NCBI GenBank assembly: GCA_030431525.1
Contig: JAUIJC010000008.1
Location: 1 to 64,000, forward strand
From: Bacteroidia bacterium
Lineage (GTDB): Bacteria; Bacteroidota; Bacteroidia; Cytophagales; JAAEPT01
DNA: 64,000 nucleotides
Direction: 5' to 3'
The translations under genes were made by a program, and so were the position numbers. The stretch's first letter is position 1; each line of letters starts with the position of its first letter. Below are positions 58,406 to 64,000 of this stretch, one piece after another. The notes beneath the pieces were generated by a model that was not told where the DNA came from, made no database searches, and saw only the letters and a program-made list of their open reading frames with translations.

Positions 58406-58957
58406 ATGAGCACTTCAGTATTGAACGTAGGAAATGCATTCCCAGCTTTTGAAAAGGTAGCCGTTGTATCCCGTGAGCAAGGGAAGGAGTTTGAGACCAT
58501 CAGTTCTGAGAGCTTCAAGAGTGATGACGACCAATGGACGGTGCTGTTCTGGTGGCCGAAGGATTTCACCTTTGTTTGTCCAACGGAGATTGCCGAGTTC
58601 AATAAGAACTACGACGAGTTCCGCGACCGTGACACGCAGTTGATCGGTGCCTCCACCGACTCTGAGTTCGTGCACTTGGCATGGCGCGAGCACCACGATG
58701 ATTTGAAGGATTTGAAATTCCCGATGCTTGCCGATACCTCTAAATCCTTGGCTGAGGACTTGGGCATCTTGGAACCAAACGAAAAGGTGGCTTACCGTGC
58801 CACATTCATCATCGACCCACAAGGAATCATCCGTTGGGTGAACGTCAATGACTTGAGCGTTGGCCGAAATGTGAAGGAGGTGATCCGTGTGTTGGACGCC
58901 TTGCAGACCGACGAGCTTTGCCCATGTAACTGGGAAAAAGGGGATGCAACGCTGTAA
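58406..58957 (+). CDS. ahpC: Alkyl hydroperoxidase AhpC, three-cysteine type
   Basis: 183 residues from the ATG at 58406 (a TTG at 58400 is less likely). Peroxidatic Cys58 is in FTFVCPTEIAEFN; near the C-terminus DELCPCNW gives Cys172 and Cys174. Mycobacterium tuberculosis AhpC has Cys61, 174 and 176, so this is the same three-Cys, AhpD-dependent type rather than the AhpF-dependent one. It reduces peroxides. No ahpF is adjacent; ahpD follows 295 bases later. Confidence 0.95.
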   Translation: MSTSVLNVGNAFPAFEKVAVVSREQGKEFETISSESFKSDDDQWTVLFWWPKDFTFVCPTEIAEFNKNYDEFRDRDTQLIGASTDSEFVHLAWREHHDDLKDLKFPMLADTSKSLAEDLGILEPNEKVAYRATFIIDPQGIIRWVNVNDLSVGRNVKEVIRVLDALQTDELCPCNWEKGDATL

Positions 58958-59071
58958 GTGATTGTAGACCCTTCGCTTTTGGACCTTAGATTTTGGCTTG
59001 ACCAACTGAGGTTTAAGGTCTGAAAGTGAAGTTCTAAATGCCAAATGTTTTGGTTTCCAAAATTCTGGGAC

Positions 59072-59200
59072 AACCCCACCTCTGTCCTCCCCTTAAAAAG
59101 GGGAGGAGAAACCATCAGCCCACCACTTGCAACCACAATTGTTCAGTGTTCTCTGTAACATTCTCCTCCCTTTGGATAAGGGGAGGACAGAGGAGGGGTT
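59072..59200. repeat. Long inverted repeat rich in CTCCCC between ahpC and ahpD
   Basis: AACCCCACCTCTGTCCTCC with CCTTAAAAAGGGGAGGAGAA on the left pairs with TTCTCCTCCCTTTGG and AAGGGGAGGACAGAGG with GAGGGGTT on the right. The interior (59115-59155) is not paired. The centre contains short hairpins. This is a type of dispersed repeat seen in several Bacteroidota. Confidence 0.75.
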
Positions 59201-59252
59201 GAATCCCACATGGGCGCTAACGTCTAATGTCTAAATTCTAAAGTCTTATAAA

Positions 59253-59822
59253 ATGAACGAATCAACCCAAGCCTTTGTCGAGGATCTTCAATTGTCAGAA
59301 TCCTCTTATAATATATCTGCCTTAGATGCCGGAGAATCCCGTTACATCAAGGATGCCCGCATCAACCTGAAAAATGCCTTGAATACGGAGCATTTGGATG
59401 AGAAGGAAGCCGTATTGGTGGCCTTGGCCATTGCGGTCAACCAGAAAAGTCATTCCCTCATCAAGTTGTTTGAGGCCAAGGCTGAAGCGTTGGAAATTCC
59501 GAAACCAGCCCAAGCCGAGGCGATGGCCTGTGCCAGCTTATTGTCGGCGAACAATGTGCTCTACCGTTTCCGCCATTTTGTGGAGAAGGAAAAATACAAT
59601 GAGCTTCCGGCCCGCATCAAGATGAACATTATGATGAAGCCCGTGTTGGGTAAGGAATTCTTTGAGTTGGTGAGCTTGGCGGTAAGCGCTATTAATGGCT
59701 GTGAGATGTGCGTGAAATCCCATGAGGAATCCGTACTTCAACTTGGCGCCAGCGAGGAGCGCGTGTTCGAGGCGATTCGTTTGGCGTCTATCATTGTCAG
59801 CATCGACAAACTGCTGTCTTAA
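59253..59822 (+). CDS. ahpD: AhpD-family alkylhydroperoxidase / carboxymuconolactone decarboxylase-fold protein
   Basis: 189 residues with the CMD fold. The redox motif is INGCEMCVKSHEESV with Cys150, Cys153 and His157, the AhpD catalytic CxxC-x3-H arrangement. In mycobacteria AhpD passes electrons to AhpC from lipoyl proteins. Linking with the three-Cys AhpC upstream supports the same role here. A terminator with an embedded promoter follows. Confidence 0.93.
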   Translation: MNESTQAFVEDLQLSESSYNISALDAGESRYIKDARINLKNALNTEHLDEKEAVLVALAIAVNQKSHSLIKLFEAKAEALEIPKPAQAEAMACASLLSANNVLYRFRHFVEKEKYNELPARIKMNIMMKPVLGKEFFELVSLAVSAINGCEMCVKSHEESVLQLGASEERVFEAIRLASIIVSIDKLLS

Positions 59823-59892
59823 TCCATCAAAAGGTATCGAAGCGTACCGTTAATCTTCCCTTAACTTCCGCAGGATAAATGGCTGTTTTCCT

Positions 59893-59946
59893 GAGTGCTA
59901 AACTGATTATGTTTGTCCACATCTTTCAGTTTTAGCACTCTTTTTT
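59893..59946 (+). terminator. Terminator of ahpD carrying the next gene's -7 box in its loop
   Basis: GAGTGCTAAACTGA pairs with TCAGTTTTAGCACTC and is followed by six T that run straight into ATG 59947. The loop contains TATGTTTG (59908-59915), an exact -7 box for the next gene. Confidence 0.75.
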
Positions 59947-61998
59947 ATGCTCAAGCATTTACGAATTTTCTTCCTTCTGCTCATGATGCCACAGTTGCTC
60001 ATGGCGCAATTGGTCATCAAGGAAACTATCTACAACAATCAGAAAAGTTATAGGGATGGCTCCTTTGAGGCGACTAATGGTTATCTCATTATTTCAAACA
60101 CTAGGTATTTAAGCGCAGGTTACGACTCCCTGGAAGTGTACAAGTTCAACGGAGAGTCTTATGAATACCACCAAACCTTGTCACCTTCTGATGCGCAGGA
60201 AGGAGATGACATGTTTTTGGGATATCGTATGTCGGCTGATGGAGGGAACTTGGTGGTTTCCGCATCCCATAAAGGCGATAAAGATGGTGGAGCCTACTTT
60301 TACCATTTGCAGGATAACGGTGATTGGGCAGAAGAAACCATTTTGGAAAATCCCGGAGTGGGGAATTATTATGGCGGGCAAAATTTGGCCATTCACGGTG
60401 ATCAAGTTTTGGTGACTCGAAACAATGGTTGGCCTGATTACATGCACGTGGTGTCACGTGATGACCAAGGCAACTGGAGCATTACCGATACCATAGAGAA
60501 CTCCAACTATCATTCGTTTTATGCCCGAAAATGCTATTTCGATGGCCAGCAGTTTATTTCAGCTCTTTTCACTTCGGGTGAGGTAAAGTCATTTTCCCTT
60601 AATGGCACTGGGGAGTGGCAAATCGACCAGGAATTTCCAAGTCTTTATGGGGATCGAACATATTTCGGAACGGTGCTGGATGTAAGCGGTGATTATTTGG
60701 CCATGGTAGATCCGGATTTCAGCGTTCCAGTAGATACGGGAATTGTTAATGAGGCTGGGGCAGTACTTATTTATAAGCGAAATGGGCTTCAGTGGACACT
60801 TATGGATACTATTATTCCTGAGGTGCCAATGCCTAAAGGTGAGTTTGGCAAGTATTTGACTTTCGATGATGGCGTTTTGGCCGTGACGGCAGAGATTCAC
60901 AAACTTCCTTCCGATGAATTGATCGGTGGGGTTTACTTTTATGAGCAACAAGGAGAGGATTGGACTTTGAGGGAGAATGTAATTTCCAATGACTCAAGAG
61001 ATATTGGAGACCATTATTTCGGTCAAAAAATCGTTGCTGACCAAGGCTCTTATTTTGTGTCAACAAGGTATGGAGTGTTGCGAATCGCTCCTGGCGTAAA
61101 GGACTGTGCGGGTGTATTGGATGGAGACGCTTTCATTGATGATTGCGATGTTTGTTCCGGAGGAGATACTGGCATTGAACCGAATTCCACTTGTAAGGAT
61201 TGCAATGGTGATGTGAACGGCACGGCTTCAATTGACGACTGTGATGTTTGCTCTGGTGGTCAGACAAATATTGAACCAAACTCGACTTGTAAGGATTGCA
61301 ACGGCGAAGTGAACGGCACGGCTTCGGTAGATGACTGTGATGTTTGCTCTGGCGGTCAGACTGGCATTGAACCGAATTCCACTTGTAAGGATTGTAACGG
61401 TGATGTGAACGGCACGGCTTCGATAGATGATTGCGATGTATGTTCAGGCGGTCAGACTGGTGTTGAACCGAATTCCACTTGTAAGGATTGCAATGGCGAT
61501 GTGAACGGCACTGCATCGATTGATAACTGTGATGTGTGTTCTGGCGGTCAGACAGGTGTTGAACCGAATTCCACTTGTAAGGATTGTAACGGTGATGTGA
61601 ACGGCACGGCTTCGATAGATGACTGTGATGTATGTTCCGGCGGTCAGACAGGTGTTGATCCGAATTCAACCTGTAAGGATTGTAATGGTGAGTTGTTTGG
61701 AAATGCCTTGGTAGATGAATGTGGAATTTGTGCCGGAGGTACAACGGGCATTGAGCCAGATGAAAGCTGTAAGGTGACTGGATTTGAGGATGCGAGTTTG
61801 GAGAGCATTAAAGTGTATCCAAACCCGACTGAGGCGACCATCAAACTTTCGGAATCCGTGGATTGGGTATTGCACAACGCCATGGGTGAGGAGTTGGCAA
61901 GCGGATATGGCTCAGAGGTTGATTTGAGAGATTATCCATCAGGGATTTACTTTATCCAATTGGATCAGAAGCAAACCCAGAAGGTGGTTAAAAAATAA
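59947..61998 (+). CDS. T9SS cargo protein with 32-residue Cys-rich tandem repeats
   Basis: 683 residues. Signal peptide MLKHLRIFFLLLMMPQLLMAQ. Residues about 25-385 form a propeller-like or FG-GAP-like part (MFLGYRMSADGGNLVVSASH). Seven tandem 32-residue units (residues 386-609) with the pattern DCNGDVNGTASIDDCDVCSG, then GQTG, PNSTCK, follow; each has four Cys and several Asp, resembling calcium-binding thrombospondin-type-3-like or DCNG motifs. The last 75 residues end in a T9SS type A sorting domain (IKVYPNPTEATIKLSESVDW, YPSGIYFIQL). The protein is probably exported through the T9SS and displayed at the surface. Function unknown, perhaps adhesive. Confidence 0.9.
   Translation: MLKHLRIFFLLLMMPQLLMAQLVIKETIYNNQKSYRDGSFEATNGYLIISNTRYLSAGYDSLEVYKFNGESYEYHQTLSPSDAQEGDDMFLGYRMSADGGNLVVSASHKGDKDGGAYFYHLQDNGDWAEETILENPGVGNYYGGQNLAIHGDQVLVTRNNGWPDYMHVVSRDDQGNWSITDTIENSNYHSFYARKCYFDGQQFISALFTSGEVKSFSLNGTGEWQIDQEFPSLYGDRTYFGTVLDVSGDYLAMVDPDFSVPVDTGIVNEAGAVLIYKRNGLQWTLMDTIIPEVPMPKGEFGKYLTFDDGVLAVTAEIHKLPSDELIGGVYFYEQQGEDWTLRENVISNDSRDIGDHYFGQKIVADQGSYFVSTRYGVLRIAPGVKDCAGVLDGDAFIDDCDVCSGGDTGIEPNSTCKDCNGDVNGTASIDDCDVCSGGQTNIEPNSTCKDCNGEVNGTASVDDCDVCSGGQTGIEPNSTCKDCNGDVNGTASIDDCDVCSGGQTGVEPNSTCKDCNGDVNGTASIDNCDVCSGGQTGVEPNSTCKDCNGDVNGTASIDDCDVCSGGQTGVDPNSTCKDCNGELFGNALVDECGICAGGTTGIEPDESCKVTGFEDASLESIKVYPNPTEATIKLSESVDWVLHNAMGEELASGYGSEVDLRDYPSGIYFIQLDQKQTQKVVKK
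61102..61773 (+). repeat. Seven in-frame 96-bp coding tandem repeats
   Basis: Seven units of 96 bp encode the 32-residue Cys-rich motif in the T9SS cargo protein. Units 2-6 are most alike; the first and last diverge, as expected when recombination homogenises the centre. Confidence 0.9.
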
Positions 61999-62023
61999 GT
62001 CTGGGAGCATCTCCCTAAACATC

Positions 62024-62060
62024 AAAGCCCTGAGAAACGACTTGTTTTTCAGGGCTTTTT
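62024..62060 (+). terminator. Terminator of the T9SS cargo gene
   Basis: AAAGCCCTGA pairs with TCAGGGCTTT, followed by a T-run. Confidence 0.85.
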
Positions 62061-62138
62061 CTATGTGTAGTCAGCATGAGTTAATCTCTTAACTCCATCA
62101 TGATTTGATGGACTTCGATGCTTGGCGGTTCAATAGCT

Positions 62139-62384
62139 TTATGCTTGGGCAATGGATTTCGCTAATTCAGTTGTCCTAAAATGTTCAAGTGATTCCATAG
62201 AACCCCAGACATAAACTCCTCCATACTCTCCATCGTTTTCCAGCTTGATGTAGTATTTCTGTACCAAGCCAGCAATCGCCTTGAATTGGGGTTCTCTTTC
62301 CTTGGCGATTTTGAGCATTTCGTCTTCGGAAAGCGCCGTCTTAATTTTTACGATTTGGATGATGGTTCCCTTTTGATGCTCCAT
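62139..62384 (-). CDS. Antibiotic-biosynthesis-monooxygenase-like (ABM) small protein
   Basis: 81 residues. The ferredoxin-like fold of ABM/YdhR proteins is suggested by TIIQIVKIKTALSEDEMLKI, QFKAIAGLVQKYYIKLENDG and VYVWGSMESLEHFRTTEL. Some members oxidise quinones or heme, but no active residues can be seen. It is divergent from rtcB. Confidence 0.8.
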   Translation of the reverse strand: MEHQKGTIIQIVKIKTALSEDEMLKIAKEREPQFKAIAGLVQKYYIKLENDGEYGGVYVWGSMESLEHFRTTELAKSIAQA

Positions 62385-62545
62385 GGAAAGTGTATTGTTC
62401 TAATAATAGACGGAGTCGAAATGGTTTGGTTATTTTCGGTGAGTTCTAAGATTATCCGAAGGAGGTTTTTACAAATATTTTTTGCTACGCAATTAGACTG
62501 CGCACTCGCCCCTCAACTTTGAAGTGTTGACTAAAAAACGCGACT

Positions 62546-63949
62546 ATGAAACTAACAGGAAACGACATTTTGGCTTTGGGTTACCCAGAAGGGAAGGCCG
62601 TAGGTATCGCTTTGGAGTTGTTGAAGAAGGGGCAGTTGGCCGATGATTTCAAACAGCAATTGGTTGCCGTGCTTGAAAATCCAACTACATATAAAGATGA
62701 TGCGGTGTTTGGTGCATTGGCGACCGAGCTTTTGACTCCAAAAAAGGATGCGGAGGTGATTCCATTGCAGGCAGAGCATAAGGAATACAAAATCTATGGG
62801 GCTGAAAATATTGAGCAGGGGGCATTGAATCAAATGGATATTGCCATGCGTCTGCCGGTGACTAAAGCTGGAGCGTTGATGCCAGATGCGCACCAAGGTT
62901 ATGGTCTGCCGATTGGTGGAGTCTTGGCTACTGAAAATGCAGTCATTCCTTATGGTGTGGGCGTGGATATCGGTTGCCGAATGTGCATGACCATTTATGA
63001 TATTCCTGCTTCACAGATTGAGGAGCGCAAAAAGGAGTTGACCAAAATGCTTCAGGTGAATACGCAATTTGGGCGAGGTACTTTTAAAAAGCCTCGTGAC
63101 CATGAGATTATGTCCCATGCTTTATTTCAGGAAAACCCGCTGATCAAGGGCTTGAAGGACAGGGCTTATCAGCAATTGGGTTCATCAGGTGGAGGTAACC
63201 ACTTTGTGGAGTTTGGGGTGACGGAAATCCTTGATGCGAACAATGAATTTGGATTGGCACCAGGGAAATACCTCGCTGTGTTGTCCCACTCTGGTTCACG
63301 TGGATTGGGAGCGACCATCGCCAACCATTACACCAAATTGGCGCAATCCCTTTGCAAGCTTCCGAATGAAGCCAAGCATTTGGCTTGGTTGGATTTGGAT
63401 ACTGCTGAGGGTCAGGAATACTGGTTGGCGATGAATATGGCGGGTGATTATGCTTCCGCTTGTCATCACCAGATTCATGAGCGAATGGCGATTGGCTTGC
63501 GAGCGAAGCCAGTGGCGACCATTGAGAACCACCATAACTTTGCTTGGAAGGAGAAGGATGAACAAGGCAATGAGTTGATTGTTCACCGAAAAGGGGCGAC
63601 TCCAGCAGGTAAAGGTGTGTTGGGAATTATCCCAGGTTCGATGACTGCTCCTGGCTTTATCGTGCGAGGAAAAGGGGAGGCGCTGTCCTTGAATTCTGCT
63701 TCGCATGGTGCTGGACGAACCATGTCACGAACCCAAGCCATCAAGACGCTTGACCCAAAAATGGTTGCCTCGCATTTGGCGGAAAAAGGCATTGAGCTAC
63801 TTGGTTCTGGACTTGATGAAGCGCCACAGGCCTATAAGGACATTCACCAAGTGATGGATGCTCAGGTTGATTTGGTGGAAGTGGTGGGTTCCTTCACCCC
63901 AAAAATTGTGAGGATGTGTGGGGATAAGAAGTTTAAGGAAGTTGATTGA
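62546..63949 (+). CDS. rtcB: RNA-splicing ligase RtcB homologue
   Basis: 467 residues. Motifs: MPDAHQGYGLPIGGVLA, YGVGVDIGCRMCMTIYD with the metal-binding Cys, SSGGGNHFVEF, VLSHSGSRGLGATI and SHGAGRTMSRTQAIK with the His that carries GMP. RtcB joins 2',3'-cyclic phosphate and 5'-OH RNA ends using GTP and Mn. It is shorter than RtcB1 (about 480 residues) but keeps the key residues. No rtcA or rtcR and no archease gene are adjacent, so the activator is unclear. Confidence 0.93.
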   Translation: MKLTGNDILALGYPEGKAVGIALELLKKGQLADDFKQQLVAVLENPTTYKDDAVFGALATELLTPKKDAEVIPLQAEHKEYKIYGAENIEQGALNQMDIAMRLPVTKAGALMPDAHQGYGLPIGGVLATENAVIPYGVGVDIGCRMCMTIYDIPASQIEERKKELTKMLQVNTQFGRGTFKKPRDHEIMSHALFQENPLIKGLKDRAYQQLGSSGGGNHFVEFGVTEILDANNEFGLAPGKYLAVLSHSGSRGLGATIANHYTKLAQSLCKLPNEAKHLAWLDLDTAEGQEYWLAMNMAGDYASACHHQIHERMAIGLRAKPVATIENHHNFAWKEKDEQGNELIVHRKGATPAGKGVLGIIPGSMTAPGFIVRGKGEALSLNSASHGAGRTMSRTQAIKTLDPKMVASHLAEKGIELLGSGLDEAPQAYKDIHQVMDAQVDLVEVVGSFTPKIVRMCGDKKFKEVD

Positions 63950-63955
63950 TTAGGT

Positions 63956-63980
63956 CTGACAGGTTTTTAAAACCTGTCAG
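63956..63980. repeat. Palindrome after rtcB
   Basis: CTGACAGGTTTT and AAAACCTGTCAG with one central T form a 25-bp palindrome seven bases after the rtcB stop codon. A common dispersed Bacteroidota repeat type; it may act as a terminator. Confidence 0.8.
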
Positions 63981-64000
63981 GTCTAACGCTTTCCTTACTT

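Noticed and set aside
61133-61744. 203-codon open frame antisense to the Cys-rich repeats
   Set aside because: It is a translation of the 96-bp coding repeats in the wrong frame, rich in His, Arg and Asn only because of the repeat.
61102-61773. CRISPR-like or non-coding satellite
   Set aside because: The 96-bp repeats are in frame and encode Cys-rich protein units with synonymous differences.

Overview
The window is a stretch of bacterial chromosome from a member of the Bacteroidota, most likely a Cytophagales/Flammeovirga-like marine bacterium. The evidence is a recurrent TAnnTTTG -7 promoter box with almost no Shine-Dalgarno signal, a type III glutamine synthetase (GlnN), a C-terminal type IX secretion (T9SS) sorting domain, DUF4159, MtaB, GreB and HrpB homologues, and SpoIIE-type phosphatases fused to propeller/Y_Y_Y or membrane sensors. 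I see no rRNA, tRNA, CRISPR array, insertion sequence, prophage or replication origin. About 56 protein genes fill the window, mostly as singletons or in short operons on both strands.

Layout. 0-7 kb: a secreted Gly-rich protein, a CHAP-domain lipoprotein, DUF4159, small hypotheticals and an alkylsulfatase lipoprotein. 7-13 kb: a membrane-sensor SpoIIE phosphatase, a TetR gene divergent from a flavin monooxygenase-DUF3995 operon with two exact operators between them, a hypothetical gene bracketed by inverted hairpins, and an S24 repressor. 13-25 kb: a large propeller-SpoIIE sensor phosphatase, an orphan ABC ATPase, a secreted WD40-caspase protein, a peroxiredoxin-like protein, and a TPR/OmpA pair. 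25-38 kb: acyltransferase, SDR, a Bacteroidota 'AsnB-like' protein, an outer-membrane barrel, MtaB, GlnN, DUF1801, a lysozyme-fold protein, a Ste24 protease and a shortened HldD-like protein. 38-49 kb: QueD, LpxB, SRAP, a hotdog protein, nitronate monooxygenase, 1-Cys peroxiredoxin, LeuC-LeuD, PIN-PhoH, a WYL regulator and a thiamine-binding protein. 49-64 kb: barrel protein, HrpB, Tpx, GreB, FAD oxidoreductase-Gph, ArfB, OxyR/AhpC/AhpD, a T9SS cargo protein with 32-residue Cys-rich repeats, an ABM-like protein and RtcB.

The clearest functional module is peroxide defence: OxyR (C199/C208) is divergent from a three-cysteine AhpC, followed by AhpD, with an OxyR-like dyad between them. Tpx, a 1-Cys peroxiredoxin and an AhpC/TSA-like protein are elsewhere in the window. 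Two SpoIIE phosphatases with near-identical catalytic motifs but different sensors suggest parallel input to a partner-switch pathway whose partners are not here.

The least explained content is between genes. At least five families of dispersed inverted repeats occupy intergenic gaps: about 168 bp (family A, three full copies and one collapsed), about 80 bp (family B, four copies, one with 31-bp perfect arms), an ACCACAGAG family (C), a TTAGACATTAG family (D) and a TAGAGACAGG family (E). Several hairpins sit exactly on start codons, stop codons or promoters. I did not find a convincing new multi-gene system; the repeat families and these start-site or terminator structures are the best candidates for undescribed biology.
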